From: Dethiobacter sp.
GTDB taxonomy: Bacteria; Bacillota; Dethiobacteria; Dethiobacterales; Dethiobacteraceae
NCBI GenBank assembly: GCA_018333635.1
Contig: JAGXTL010000043.1
Span: forward strand, 1-64,000
Direction of reading: 5' to 3'
Length of the DNA stretch: 64,000 nt
The first letter of the stretch is position 1. Every line of letters starts with the position of its first letter. The position numbers and the translations under genes were made by a program. A model generated the notes under the pieces. That model was not told the DNA's origin. It worked only from the letters and a program-made list of their open reading frames with translations, and ran no database searches. Of the stretch, positions 51,015-60,044 are shown piece by piece.

Positions 51015-52778
51015 ATGGTACTCGACCCCACCAAGCACGCGGATTGGGAAATTGCCGAAGAAGCAGAGTCGAGAATGAAGACTGTCCAACAGTTGGGAGC
51101 AGAACTGGGACTGGAGAAAGAAGAACTCCTGCCTTACGGCCATTATGTGGCAAAAATTGACTTCGCAAAGGTTCTGGAGCGCTTAAAAGATCGTCCTGAT
51201 GGCAAATACATAGACGTGACGGCCATCACGCCCACTCCCCTCGGCGAAGGTAAGTCTACATCAACTATGGGTTTGACACAAGGTCTTGGCAAGCGTGGCA
51301 AGAATGTTATTGCCACAATCCGGCAGCCATCCGGCGGTCCCACCATGAACGTAAAGGGTTCTGCAGCCGGTGGCGGTCTGTCGCAATGCATCCCCTTGAC
51401 ACCTTTTTCGCTGGGGCTTACCGGCGATATCAACGCCATAATGAACGCGCATAATTTGGCCATGGTTGCTTTAACCGCCCGTATTCAGCACGAATTTAAC
51501 TCTAGTGACGCTTTCTTGGAGCGGAGCGGCTTGAAGCGGCTGAATATTGACCCGCGCAACGTGGAAATGAAGTGGATTATGGACTTCTGCGCACAAGCAC
51601 TGCGCAATATCATTATCGGCCTTGGCGGCAAAAAAGATGGTTTCATGATGAATTCCGGTTTTGCCATCGCAGTGTCCTCTGAAGTGATGGCTATTCTTTC
51701 CATCGCGCGGGATCTCAAGGATATGCGTGAGCGGATGAGTAAAATCGTAGTTGCTTACGATAAAAAGGGTAAGCCGGTTACGACCGGTGATTTAGGTGTG
51801 GACGGCGCGATGACTGCTTGGATGGTGGAAGCGCTGAACCCGAACTTGATGCAGACTATCGAAGGGCAGCCTGCTTTTGTTCATGCCGGACCATTTGCCA
51901 ATATTGCCATCGGTCAGTCCTCCATTATTGCCGACCGCATCGCCTTGAAGCTTGGCGATTATGTCGTGACAGAATCTGGTTTCGCTGCCGACATCGGTTT
52001 TGAGAAGTTCTGGAATTTGAAGTGCCGCATGTCCGGTTTAGTGCCCAATTGTGCTGTAGTTGTAGCCACTATCCGCGCGCTAAAAGCCCACGGCGGTGCT
52101 CCGCTGCCCTTGCCCGGCCAGCCTCTCGATCCTGCTTACAGCAAGGAGCATGTTGAGTGGGTGGAAAAAGGTTGCTCTAACCTGATTCACCATATTAATA
52201 CTGTTAAGAAAGCCGGCATCAACCCGGTTGTTTGCATTAACGCTTTCTACACCGATACTGAGAATGAGATCAAGGCCGTCCGCAGGCTGGCCGAAGCTGC
52301 TGGCGCCCGTGTCGCTGTTTCTAAGCACTGGCAGTATGGCGGTGAGGGAGCGCTGGAGTTTGCAGATGCTGTTATCGAAGCTTGCGATGAGCCGAACAAC
52401 TTCAAGTTCCTCTATGAGCTGGAGACTCCGCTTCGCGAGCGGATTAACCTGATTGCTACTGAAGTATACGGGGCGGATGGTGTTGAGTACACCCCTGAAG
52501 CAACAGAAAAGGCAGTGCGGATGGAGAAGGATCCCGAAATCCAGAAGTTGGGGATCTGCATGGTGAAAACACATCTCTCCTTGTCTGACAACCCAATGCT
52601 CAAAGGTGTTCCCACCGGCTGGAAGTTGCGCGTGCGCGATATTCTTACCTACCAGGGGGCAGGCTTTGTGGTTCCGGTCGCCGGCGCTATCTCGCTGATG
52701 CCCGGTACTGCTGCTAACCCGGCATTCCGCCGCATTGATGTGGATACAGACACCGGCAAAGTGAAGGGCTTGTTCTAA
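51015..52778 (+). CDS. fhs: Formate--tetrahydrofolate ligase
   Basis: A 587-residue ligase forming 10-formyl-THF from formate, ATP and THF, a step of the methyl branch of the Wood-Ljungdahl pathway and of C1 metabolism in many anaerobes. Signatures: ATP loop [37 protein letters not shown], and the C-terminal [15 protein letters not shown] 51015 follows 'agggagggaa'. It is longer than the usual 556 residues by an N-terminal extension of about 30. Confidence 0.97.
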   Translation: MVLDPTKHADWEIAEEAESRMKTVQQLGAELGLEKEELLPYGHYVAKIDFAKVLERLKDRPDGKYIDVTAITPTPLGEGKSTSTMGLTQGLGKRGKNVIATIRQPSGGPTMNVKGSAAGGGLSQCIPLTPFSLGLTGDINAIMNAHNLAMVALTARIQHEFNSSDAFLERSGLKRLNIDPRNVEMKWIMDFCAQALRNIIIGLGGKKDGFMMNSGFAIAVSSEVMAILSIARDLKDMRERMSKIVVAYDKKGKPVTTGDLGVDGAMTAWMVEALNPNLMQTIEGQPAFVHAGPFANIAIGQSSIIADRIALKLGDYVVTESGFAADIGFEKFWNLKCRMSGLVPNCAVVVATIRALKAHGGAPLPLPGQPLDPAYSKEHVEWVEKGCSNLIHHINTVKKAGINPVVCINAFYTDTENEIKAVRRLAEAAGARVAVSKHWQYGGEGALEFADAVIEACDEPNNFKFLYELETPLRERINLIATEVYGADGVEYTPEATEKAVRMEKDPEIQKLGICMVKTHLSLSDNPMLKGVPTGWKLRVRDILTYQGAGFVVPVAGAISLMPGTAANPAFRRIDVDTDTGKVKGLF

Positions 52779-52798
52779 AAGAAGCGGCGAGGCGCATT

Positions 52799-53152
52799 AT
52801 GGATCTTCAGGTATTAACAATTGAGACATTGGAGAGGGCAAAGGAAGAAATCGCTCTGGTGGGCGCGAGTCCGGTCAGTGTGAATATTATGGCACCCAAA
52901 GCCATCTTCCGAGTTATTAAAGTGACTGGTCTGTCGGCAACAGCAGCCAACATCCTTAAACAAGAGATGCTTGCCAAAGGCGGTGAGGCTGCCGTCCATG
53001 CCGATGTGGTCAACTGCAGGCAAAAAACTAGCGATGTGCTTCTTATGGGTACGCTTTATCAATACCGCAAGGTAATTAAAAGTCTGCGTATCCAGCCTGT
53101 AGGCTTGTCGAAACTGTCAGAAAAGCTTAAAAGCCTTCTGCAAGAGAGTTAA
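52799..53152 (+). CDS. Stand-alone domain like the N-terminus of clostridial dihydropteroate synthase
   Basis: A 117-residue protein (DLQVLTIETLERAKEEI, MAPKAIFRVIKV, AANILKQEMLAKGGEAAVHADVV, DVLLMGTLYQYR). This is the pattern of the N-terminal extension that precedes the catalytic domain in the dihydropteroate synthase of many Clostridia. Here it ends after the extension with a normal stop, then a terminator; the pterin-binding catalytic domain is absent from the window. ATG 52799 starts 20 bp after fhs, so the two are co-transcribed. Similarity is by recall, not by search. Confidence 0.6.
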   Translation: MDLQVLTIETLERAKEEIALVGASPVSVNIMAPKAIFRVIKVTGLSATAANILKQEMLAKGGEAAVHADVVNCRQKTSDVLLMGTLYQYRKVIKSLRIQPVGLSKLSEKLKSLLQES

Positions 53153-53159
53153 CATTTTC

Positions 53160-53198
53160 TAAAAACCGTCTAAGACAATATGTCTAGCCGGTTTTTAC
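53160..53198 (+). terminator. Terminator after the fhs operon
   Basis: Stem made of aaaaaccg and ccggttttt with an extended interior helix (ctaagaca with tgtctag), followed by T-rich 'tttttactttttg'. Confidence 0.8.
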
Positions 53199-53264
53199 TT
53201 TTTGGGTCAAGGGGACAGGTGATTTGTCCCACTCGTCTACTCACCCACTCACCCACTCACCCAC

Positions 53265-53509
53265 GCGACCACCCCGCCCTTGCGGGCACCCCTCCAGGGG
53301 AGGGGAATCTTTATAGCAGGAATTTATATCGTTTCCAATGTAATGGGGGGTGTCGCAGGGCGACTCCCTTTCGGGCGGGTTTGAAACCCGCCCCTACTAA
53401 AAGGTGCTCAGGGTTTGCAGATCCGTCGAAGAGGCGGCAGCCCGTAGGGGCGGGTTTCAAACCCGCCCTGCAAGACGCGTTAGCTGATAGAAAACGCGAA
53501 GCGTCTTTA
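53265..53509. repeat. Composite intergenic repeat, copy B
   Basis: Starts with the 44 bp identical to copy A (41407-41450), then 'taatggggggtgtcgcagg', the palindrome 'gggcgggtttgaaacccgcc', about 60 bp of unique sequence, the palindrome again ('gggcgggtttcaaacccgccc'), and the tail 'gaaaacgcgaagcgtctt'. It thus carries one extra palindrome relative to copy A. A 124-residue open frame through it is not a gene. Confidence 0.85.
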
Positions 53510-53624
53510 TTTAGACAAAGATGGCAACCTCCCGGAGTAAGCCTCCTAAGTTGACATTCTGAACAGTAGTCCTTAGAATGGAATTACCGATCACTTAAGA
53601 AACAGATTGTGTATGGAGGCGCCC

Positions 53625-54602
53625 ATGAAAGAGACGGTTTTGGCGGGATTAAAAGAGCATTTTGGCAGCTATGTTTCGGGGGAGCAACTTAGCAACCGGC
53701 TGCAGGTGAGCCGTACTGCAGTCTGGAAATATATTGCCGGTTTGCGTGAAGACGGTTACCTGATTGAATCGTCGCCGAAATTGGGCTACCGTTTGGTTTC
53801 CTTGCCGGATTTATTATTGCCTTTGGAAATTCAAGACGGACTGAAAGCAAATATTTTGGGCAAGAAAATTTATTATCATCGCACAATTGATTCCACCAAC
53901 CGCCTGGCGCGTGAATTGGCTGCCGCAGGCGCAGTTGAAGGGACGCTGATTCTTTCGGAGGAGCAACTTGCCGGCAGAGGCCGATTAGGGCGTTCTTGGG
54001 TGTCTCCGGCGGGAGGCATCTGGTTTTCCCTGATTGTGCGGCCTCGCTTAGCACCGCATAAAGCACAGTTGATAACTTTATTAGCTGCTGTAGCGGCGGT
54101 GGAAGCCACAAAAATGACAACCGGGCTTGTGCCGGGGATTAAGTGGCCGAACGACTTATTGCTAGGCGGACGCAAGCTTGCCGGAATTTTAACTGAGGTC
54201 TCGGCGGAAATGGAGAGGGTTAATTATTTGGTGCTGGGAGTTGGTCTGAACGCCAATTTGTCTGCGGAACATTTTCAGGGTGAGCTGGCTGAGAGTGCCA
54301 CATCTCTTTTGCTTGAGAGAAGGCAGTTAGTTTCCAGAGTGAGCTGGGTGCAAAATTTCCTTACAGTTTTTGAAGACGCTTATTTTCTTGCTCAAGAGCA
54401 GGGTTTTGCCGGTGTGTTAGCCTCTTGGCGCAGATATTCAGTAACATTGGGGCAGAATGTGCTTGTGAGCTCGGGTGGACGTACTGTTCATGGGACTGCC
54501 CTTGATATTGATGAGCAAGGGGCACTGCTTGTCAAAACGGCAGCCGGTCAGGAAGCATTTTTGGCTGGGGAAGTCTCTCTTAAAGAAAGCAGGGAAGGTT
54601 AA
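53625..54602 (+). CDS. birA: Biotin--protein ligase / biotin operon repressor BirA
   Basis: A 325-residue protein with an N-terminal winged helix (about 1-65; [20 protein letters not shown]), a catalytic domain (about 80-260; [32 protein letters not shown]) and a C-terminal SH3-like domain. It biotinylates acetyl-CoA carboxylase and, through the helix-turn-helix, represses biotin genes. ATG 53625 follows 'tggaggcgc'. Followed 14 bp later by coaX, a common pairing in Firmicutes. Confidence 0.95.
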   Translation: MKETVLAGLKEHFGSYVSGEQLSNRLQVSRTAVWKYIAGLREDGYLIESSPKLGYRLVSLPDLLLPLEIQDGLKANILGKKIYYHRTIDSTNRLARELAAAGAVEGTLILSEEQLAGRGRLGRSWVSPAGGIWFSLIVRPRLAPHKAQLITLLAAVAAVEATKMTTGLVPGIKWPNDLLLGGRKLAGILTEVSAEMERVNYLVLGVGLNANLSAEHFQGELAESATSLLLERRQLVSRVSWVQNFLTVFEDAYFLAQEQGFAGVLASWRRYSVTLGQNVLVSSGGRTVHGTALDIDEQGALLVKTAAGQEAFLAGEVSLKESREG

Positions 54603-54615
54603 TGGGGGTGTGGCA

Positions 54616-55383
54616 ATGCTTTTAGCGGTAGATGTGGGCAACACAAATATCGTGCTCGGCGTTTATCAAGGACGCGAGCTGAAAGTATCTTGGCGAATTT
54701 CGACCAACAGGGAGCAAACGGGTGATGAATATGGCATTATCTTTAAAAATTTATTTGCGCAAGCAGGCATAGATGACAGCCAGCTAAGTGGGATGATCGT
54801 TTCTTCTGTAGTACCGCCCTTGATGTTCTCCTTAGAAGAGATGGCGAAGCGCTATTTTCGCTTTGATCCCTTGGTAGTAGGACCGGGGATGAAAACCGGA
54901 CTAAATATCAAAATTGATAACCCGCGGGAAGTAGGGGCCGACAGGATTGTCAATGCTGTTGCCGGAATAGAGCTTTACGGCGGGCCGCTCATTATTGTCG
55001 ATTTTGGTACGGCTACAACTTTTGACGCCATCTCTCGGAACGGGGAATACTTGGGTGGTGCCATCGCTCCGGGGATAAGTATTTCCACAGAGGCTCTTTT
55101 TCAGCGGGCAGCAAAATTGCCACGCGTGGAATTGATAAAGCCGAAGCGGGTAATTGGGCGGGATACAATTAGCAGCATGCAGTCAGGAATTATTTATGGT
55201 TTTATTGGACAGGTGGACGGTGTTGTCAAGCGGATGACACAGGAGTTTCCGGAAAAGCCGAAGGTGGTAGCTACCGGCGGTTTGGCAGCTCTCTTGGTTG
55301 CCGATTCAGAGACGCTGGAAATTGTTAACCCGCTGTTGACGCTGGAAGGCCTGCTGATTATTTACGAGCGAAATAAGCAGTAG
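54616..55383 (+). CDS. coaX: Type III pantothenate kinase
   Basis: A 255-residue CoaX, the first step of CoA synthesis in most Firmicutes. The ATP-binding phosphate 1 motif is [16 protein letters not shown] at the start; [12 protein letters not shown] and [10 protein letters not shown] are the pantothenate and phosphate 2 regions. ATG 54616 (family start) is taken; the frame opening at 54475 lies within birA and has no site. In Bacillus subtilis coaX follows ftsH closely. Confidence 0.96.
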   Translation: MLLAVDVGNTNIVLGVYQGRELKVSWRISTNREQTGDEYGIIFKNLFAQAGIDDSQLSGMIVSSVVPPLMFSLEEMAKRYFRFDPLVVGPGMKTGLNIKIDNPREVGADRIVNAVAGIELYGGPLIIVDFGTATTFDAISRNGEYLGGAIAPGISISTEALFQRAAKLPRVELIKPKRVIGRDTISSMQSGIIYGFIGQVDGVVKRMTQEFPEKPKVVATGGLAALLVADSETLEIVNPLLTLEGLLIIYERNKQ

Positions 55384-55459
55384 TTTTTCTGTAAAAAAAA
55401 GGGTATTTTGCTTTTCCCTCGAATATATTTAAAAGGATTAAAGAGAGGGGAGTAAACTT

Positions 55460-55618
55460 ATGCCCTATAAAGTTTGTCCGTACTGCGATAATATATCGTA
55501 TTCAGCTGCGGACTCACCCACTGTAAAATGGCTTTGCCCTCATTGTGAAAAAGACATTTCACATGTCGAGGGACAGATCGCCGCGCCAACTAAAAAAGAG
55601 CAGCTTGAACCTAAATAG
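55460..55618 (+). CDS. Small zinc-ribbon protein
   Basis: A 52-residue protein (start MPYKVCPYCDNISYSAA) with CPYC and CPHC, two Cys pairs that would bind zinc. ATG 55460 follows 'agagagggg', a good site. The stop is followed by 74 bp to the carboxypeptidase gene. I do not recognise a named family; such mini zinc ribbons are frequent near coaX or DNA/RNA enzymes. Its codon pattern and ribosome site make it a believable gene. Confidence 0.75.
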   Translation: MPYKVCPYCDNISYSAADSPTVKWLCPHCEKDISHVEGQIAAPTKKEQLEPK

Positions 55619-55692
55619 TTTAAAGAGAAGGCCTGAAGCCCTATTTGCATCTTTAAACAACCAGTTAGGTATCAGATAGGAAGTGGGTTTTC

Positions 55693-56925
55693 TTGCCGGC
55701 AAAAAAGATATTTTTTGCAGCCGTCTTGTTGTGTGTTTTTTTATTTTCCAGCTCTGTGTACGCCAATCCTGAAATTCAAGCGCCAGCAGCAATTTTGATC
55801 AACGGCAGAACCGGTGAAGTGCTGTGGGAAAGAAATGCACATGAGCTAAAATATCCGGCCAGCACCACAAAAATTCTTACTTCGTTGCTGCTGCTGGAAA
55901 ATGCGGCAGAGGATGAAATTGCCGTAACCAGCCGTCTGGCTACCGCAGCCCAGGGAGCCTCGCTTTCTTTGGCGGAGGGTCAACAAATCCGGGTGGAAGA
56001 TTTGCTTTATGGGCTGATGCATCAGTCGGCTAATGACGGTTCTGTGGTGGCGGCAGAACATGTGGGTGGCAGCGTGGAAACTTTTGCAGCCATTATGAAT
56101 CTCAGGGCTAAGCAAATGGGCGCTAAAAATACTCATTTCACAAACCCTCATGGGCTGCCTGACGAAGAGCATCTGACGACAGCCTATGATTTGGCAATGA
56201 TTGCCCGTTCTGCCATGACTAATCTCCGCTTTCGAGAAATTGCTGCTACTCGGCATCATAATATTCCTTGGCCGGATGGAATCCCCCGTACGATTATTAA
56301 CCGCATCCCGCTTATGCGCAGCTACGAAGGGATGTTGGGAATTAAGAGCGGTTATACCGTGGCGGCGCAGCAGACATTTGTAGGTGCGGCAAAGCGGGAT
56401 GGACTGGAATTGATTGTTGTTGTCCTGCAAGCCAACGGGGCCCAGCTCTGGACAGACACTGTGGCTCTGTTGGATTATGGCTTTGAGACCTTCACCGCCA
56501 TCCGTCCGGTAGCTGCGGGGGATGTCCTGACAACTGCTCCGGTTCGTTTTGGTGAAACAGTTTCTTTGCAGGCGGCAAACAGCTTTGAAATTACTCTTCC
56601 CCAGGAGAGGGCGGACGTGGCTTTAGAGCTGAAAGTGGACGGTGGCCGACCGGCTCCGATTCAGAAAGGCGATATTCTTGGCGAGGCAGTTATTTTAGTG
56701 GCTGGGGAACAGGTAGGCAGCGTCCCGCTAATAGCCGCAAATGATGTGACGCGGGCAACTCTTGCCACCTCGCGCTTCTGGCTTCTGATTTTGCTTGCCG
56801 TTCTGGGCGGACTGCGCGTCCGCAAACTTTATCGGCGGCGCAAAGGGAGGAAAAAGCTGCGGCTTAAAAGTGGGCATGACATCGTCTGGTCAGAAAACTT
56901 CAAGAGCAGAAAGTTGGGGGGATGA
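55693..56925 (+). CDS. D-alanyl-D-alanine carboxypeptidase (DacF/DacB-like)
   Basis: A 410-residue penicillin-binding protein of family S11. Signal peptide (about 1-24), catalytic Ser57 and Lys60 in PASTTK, the second motif SAND and the third motif IKSGYT are visible; a C-terminal domain follows, and a membrane helix near 358-375 with a basic tail anchors it. It trims pentapeptides in the wall or the spore cortex; in spore formers paralogues such as DacB and DacF act in cortex cross-linking. TTG 55693 is behind 'aggaagtgg'. Which paralogue it is cannot be told. Confidence 0.92.
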   Translation: MPAKKIFFAAVLLCVFLFSSSVYANPEIQAPAAILINGRTGEVLWERNAHELKYPASTTKILTSLLLLENAAEDEIAVTSRLATAAQGASLSLAEGQQIRVEDLLYGLMHQSANDGSVVAAEHVGGSVETFAAIMNLRAKQMGAKNTHFTNPHGLPDEEHLTTAYDLAMIARSAMTNLRFREIAATRHHNIPWPDGIPRTIINRIPLMRSYEGMLGIKSGYTVAAQQTFVGAAKRDGLELIVVVLQANGAQLWTDTVALLDYGFETFTAIRPVAAGDVLTTAPVRFGETVSLQAANSFEITLPQERADVALELKVDGGRPAPIQKGDILGEAVILVAGEQVGSVPLIAANDVTRATLATSRFWLLILLAVLGGLRVRKLYRRRKGRKKLRLKSGHDIVWSENFKSRKLGG

Positions 56926-56929
56926 GATA

Positions 56930-57568
56930 ATGCTGAAAGTGCTTGCCGTGAATGGCAGTCACAGAAAAGGAAAAAACACGGCTGAAATGCTGAAGGCCGT
57001 CTTGGACGGGGCTGCAGAGCTGGGGGCGCAAACAGAGCTGTTGGAGATAATGGATTACCAGATTAAAGAGTGTATCGCCTGTAACAAGTGCCTGTCTAAG
57101 GCCGAATGCACTATTCAAGATGACGACATGGCGCAGTTGTCTGCAAAACTGTTGGAGGCCGACTGCATCGTTTTTGGGTCTCCTGTCTATTTCGCCAATG
57201 TCACTGGCCGCCTTAAGGATTTTATTGATAGGAGCCGACCGCTCCATCTGGTGAAAAATGCACTTGACGGTAAAGTTGGCGGCGCTGTAGTTCATGCCGG
57301 ACTGCGCAACGGCGGGCAGGAACTGGCATTAGCTATATTACATAACTACATGCTTGGGCAAGGGATGGTGGTAGCATCTGACCGCGGCCATCAAGATGCC
57401 CTCGTAAATGGCGGAGCCATGGGGAGCATGTTTTCTGCTTTTTCCCAAGGCAAGATGAGTTTTTTTAAGAGCGTTTCACTCGATGAGGCAGCGATGATTT
57501 CCAGTCGGGCATTAGGGCGACAAATGGTCAGGCTGGCGCAAAAACTTGCCAAAGAAACAGAGCGATAA
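56930..57568 (+). CDS. Flavodoxin-like NAD(P)H-dependent FMN reductase family protein
   Basis: A 212-residue protein of the flavodoxin/FMN-reductase fold (KVLAVNGSHRKGKNTAEML phosphate loop; IVFGSPVYFANVTGRLKDFIDR), with the inserted Cys-rich CIACNKCLSKAEC (about 47-59) found in iron-sulfur flavoproteins, which ligates a 4Fe-4S cluster (compact CX2CX2CX4-7C). It is therefore likely an iron-sulfur flavoprotein. ATG 56930 follows 'ggggggatgagata'. Starts 4 bp after the carboxypeptidase gene. Confidence 0.85.
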   Translation: MLKVLAVNGSHRKGKNTAEMLKAVLDGAAELGAQTELLEIMDYQIKECIACNKCLSKAECTIQDDDMAQLSAKLLEADCIVFGSPVYFANVTGRLKDFIDRSRPLHLVKNALDGKVGGAVVHAGLRNGGQELALAILHNYMLGQGMVVASDRGHQDALVNGGAMGSMFSAFSQGKMSFFKSVSLDEAAMISSRALGRQMVRLAQKLAKETER

Positions 57569-57639
57569 GCAAGTTATAATTATTCCAGTTTTTAGAACAC
57601 GTACAAAATGTCTGGTTAATTAGCAGGGATTTTATTGTT

Positions 57640-57815
57640 GTTTTCGAATAGAGTGTACAAGGGGAGTCTCAGCAGCAAATTTTGCTGAAAAAATTGCACA
57701 CCCTTGTCACCGCAGAGATGCATATTGTTTGGGTGAGGCTCCTTCTTGATGCTAAAAGTATTGGGAAGGAGTTTGTTGTTTCGGCCATAAATGTGAAATA
57801 TATCACATTATCGTA
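57640..57815 (+). ncRNA. Candidate structured leader RNA before the mrp operon
   Basis: Between the flavoprotein gene and mrp is 260 bp with several nested helices: acaaggg with cccttgt enclosing cagca/tgctg (about 57655-57715), then a stem with tcacc/gggtga near 57704-57737, then ctcctt with aaggag (about 57740-57775) followed by T-rich 'tttgttgttt', which could be a terminator. The conserved-looking 'gggtgaggctcc' is reminiscent of metal-ion riboswitch elements, but I cannot match a family. Possible ion-responsive leader for a Na+/H+ antiporter operon. Confidence 0.4.
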
Positions 57816-57829
57816 GGAGGTGCCGCAGT

Positions 57830-58159
57830 TTGAATGACGCTCTTCTTCGTGTGGTGTCTTGCTTTGTGATTCCGTTTATGCAGGTTTACGGTCTTTATGT
57901 GATTTTTAGCGGCCACATTGGTGGCGGGTTCGCCGGAGGGATGGTTCTGGGGATAGGCTTTGTCTTGTACTCTCTTGTTTTTGGTCTTAGCGAGGGACAA
58001 AATCGTGTACCTCACGATTTGATTATGGTAGTCGGTCTGGTTTTGTTCCTGACTGTTTTTGCCGAGCTTTTAATTGGGAAGGTGTTTAAATTTGTCATCG
58101 GCTTGCTGGTAGCACTCGTGATTTTAGCAATTTTTTCCGGCATAGTGGAGGAGGTATAA
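57830..58159 (+). CDS. mrpB: Na+/H+ antiporter subunit MrpB (MnhB) domain
   Basis: A 109-residue membrane protein with three to four helices, equivalent to the MnhB domain (VSCFVIPFMQVYGLYVIFSGHIGGGFAGGMVLG is its conserved first half, with GHIGGGFAGG). TTG 57830 follows 'taggaggtg'. It begins a tightly packed operon of Mrp subunits. Confidence 0.85.
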   Translation: MNDALLRVVSCFVIPFMQVYGLYVIFSGHIGGGFAGGMVLGIGFVLYSLVFGLSEGQNRVPHDLIMVVGLVLFLTVFAELLIGKVFKFVIGLLVALVILAIFSGIVEEV

Positions 58160-58163
58160 GCAG

Positions 58164-58538
58164 GTGGACATTTATTTCAAAATTACGGCAAATTATCCTT
58201 ATTTTGTGGCTATGGTTCTCTTTTGTATCGGGATTTATGCTATCTTATCACAAGCCAATTTAATGAAAAAAATTATCGGTATCAATATTATGGTAAACGC
58301 TATTTTCCTCTTGCTAATTTCTTCCGGTAATATCCGGGGTGGGATTGCGCCCTTGCAAGAGGTCGGACTGTCTACGGAACAGCTTTATGTTAATCCTCTG
58401 CCGGCTGCCCTAGTCCTTACCGGGATTGTAGTCTCTTTGAGCGTGACTGCTTTTGCCTTAAGTATAGTAGTAAAAATAAATGAATACTATGGCACTATTG
58501 AAGTTAATGAAATTTTGGAGATAAGGAGCAGCCAGTGA
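58164..58538 (+). CDS. mrpC: Na+/H+ antiporter subunit MrpC (MnhC)
   Basis: A 124-residue protein homologous to NuoK of complex I: three membrane helices, with ISQANLMKKIIGINIMVNAI typical of MnhC and a conserved acidic residue region. GTG 58164 follows 'ggaggtataa'. Its stop overlaps the start of mrpD. Confidence 0.92.
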   Translation: MDIYFKITANYPYFVAMVLFCIGIYAILSQANLMKKIIGINIMVNAIFLLLISSGNIRGGIAPLQEVGLSTEQLYVNPLPAALVLTGIVVSLSVTAFALSIVVKINEYYGTIEVNEILEIRSSQ

Positions 58539-60031
58539 TGTTTATGCTATTCGAAGCACACCCCTTGCTGCTGGTGCTTTTTGTTCTGATGGCAGCTCTG
58601 CTGATGCCCACAATTTTCCATTTCAGGCGTCGTCTCTGCGGGGCTGCTGCCTTACTTGTCATGTTTATTGCGCTGCTCATAAGCTTAAGCTTTGTCAGGC
58701 TGACACTGGAAGGCAGAGTGTTGTCATACGCAGTGGGCGGTTGGCCGGCTCCCTGGGGGATTGAAGTTCTAATTGAACCCCTTTCCGCTTTTATGTTGGC
58801 AGTAATCAGTTTTGTAGCGTTAATCGTTATTTTCTATAGTGTCTCTGCCCTTGAATGGGAGGTGCCAGAAGCCGGAATAGGCTGGTACTATACCACTTTC
58901 TTGCTGCTCATTGCTGCCATGAAGGGGATGGCTATTACTAATGATCTTTTTAATATGTATGTTTTTATTGAAGTGGCGGGCATTTCGGCTTGTGTCCTGA
59001 TTATCGCCAAAGGAGGGCGTGAGGCTACCGAAGCAACTTTTAAGTATCTCTTGTTGGCTACTGTTGGCTCTGGTTTTGTGCTCATGGGCATTGCTCTGCT
59101 TTACATGGTTACAGGCAACCTGAACATTGATTATGTGGCCAGGGAGCTTGCCATGGTTTATCCTCAGTACCCACACCTCATCTGGACAGTGCTCAGCTTT
59201 TTTTTGGTCGGATTTGGCATTAAGGCCGCTCTTTTCCCGCTACATGTCTGGTTGCCTGATGCTCATTCCTCAGCCCCCACCCCTTCCAGCGCCATCCTTT
59301 CCAGCCTTGTCGTTAAAATATATATTGTGGCGCTACTCAAATTTTATTTCCTCATTTTCGGCTTTGAATTGCTCGATCAGCTTTTAATTCGCCATCTGAT
59401 TTTAATGATGGGCAGCGCCGCAATACTTGCCGGCTCCATGTTTGCTTTCGCTCAACTTAATCTAAAGCGTCGATTAGCATATTCCAGTGTGGCGCAAATC
59501 GGCTATATTTTTCTTGGCATCGGCTTGGGCAGTCCTATCGGACTAGCCGCAGGTATACTGCATATTTTTAATCATGCTGTAATGAAAGCCTGCCTATTCT
59601 TGGCTGCCGGAGCCATCTATCGCCAGACCGGAGAAAAAAATGTTAACAAGCTGCAGGGGATAGGCTACTCCATGCCGCTGACCATGGGCGCCTTTAGCAT
59701 TGCTGCATTCTCCATGGTGGGCCTTCCTCTCTTTAGCGGCTTTATCTCTAAATGGTATCTGGCCCTTGGCAGTATTGAGGCGGGGATACCCATGTTTGTG
59801 GGGTTAATTATTTTGAGCGGATTACTTAACGGCAGCTATTTTCTTCCTATTATTTGGCAGGCATTTTTTGTGGTTGATAAACATGAGCCAAAAATATTGA
59901 CTATAGATAAGCTTCCCTTTAGTATGTCAGCCTCTTTGGTCGTGCTTGCGTTGGTCATTATCTATTTTGGGGTTTGGCCCCAGCTGCCTTTATCATTAGC
60001 TCAAAAAGCTGCCAATCTTTTTTTGCCGTAG
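58535..60031 (+). CDS. mrpD: Na+/H+ antiporter subunit MrpD (proton-translocating)
   Basis: A 498-residue antiporter-like subunit homologous to NuoM/NuoN, with about 14 membrane helices. Conserved motifs of the family include VFIEVAGISACVLI (glutamate in helix 5), LFPLHVWLPDAHSSAPTPSSAIL and HAVMKACLFLAAGAI. It is the likely proton-conducting part. GTG 58535 overlaps the mrpC stop. Confidence 0.95.
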   Translation: MMFMLFEAHPLLLVLFVLMAALLMPTIFHFRRRLCGAAALLVMFIALLISLSFVRLTLEGRVLSYAVGGWPAPWGIEVLIEPLSAFMLAVISFVALIVIFYSVSALEWEVPEAGIGWYYTTFLLLIAAMKGMAITNDLFNMYVFIEVAGISACVLIIAKGGREATEATFKYLLLATVGSGFVLMGIALLYMVTGNLNIDYVARELAMVYPQYPHLIWTVLSFFLVGFGIKAALFPLHVWLPDAHSSAPTPSSAILSSLVVKIYIVALLKFYFLIFGFELLDQLLIRHLILMMGSAAILAGSMFAFAQLNLKRRLAYSSVAQIGYIFLGIGLGSPIGLAAGILHIFNHAVMKACLFLAAGAIYRQTGEKNVNKLQGIGYSMPLTMGAFSIAAFSMVGLPLFSGFISKWYLALGSIEAGIPMFVGLIILSGLLNGSYFLPIIWQAFFVVDKHEPKILTIDKLPFSMSASLVVLALVIIYFGVWPQLPLSLAQKAANLFLP

Positions 60032-60044
60032 GAGGTCGATTCAA

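Noticed and set aside
53180-53554. 124-residue open frame after the fhs operon
   Set aside because: It runs through the composite repeat, whose palindromes and core recur elsewhere without a conserved frame; it has no ribosome site and its translation is of low complexity.
57640-57815. Manganese (yybP-ykoY) or magnesium (M-box) riboswitch before mrp
   Set aside because: 'ggggagt' and 'ggtgaggctcc' resemble parts of these classes, but the remaining conserved loops and order do not fit, and the downstream genes are not typical of them.
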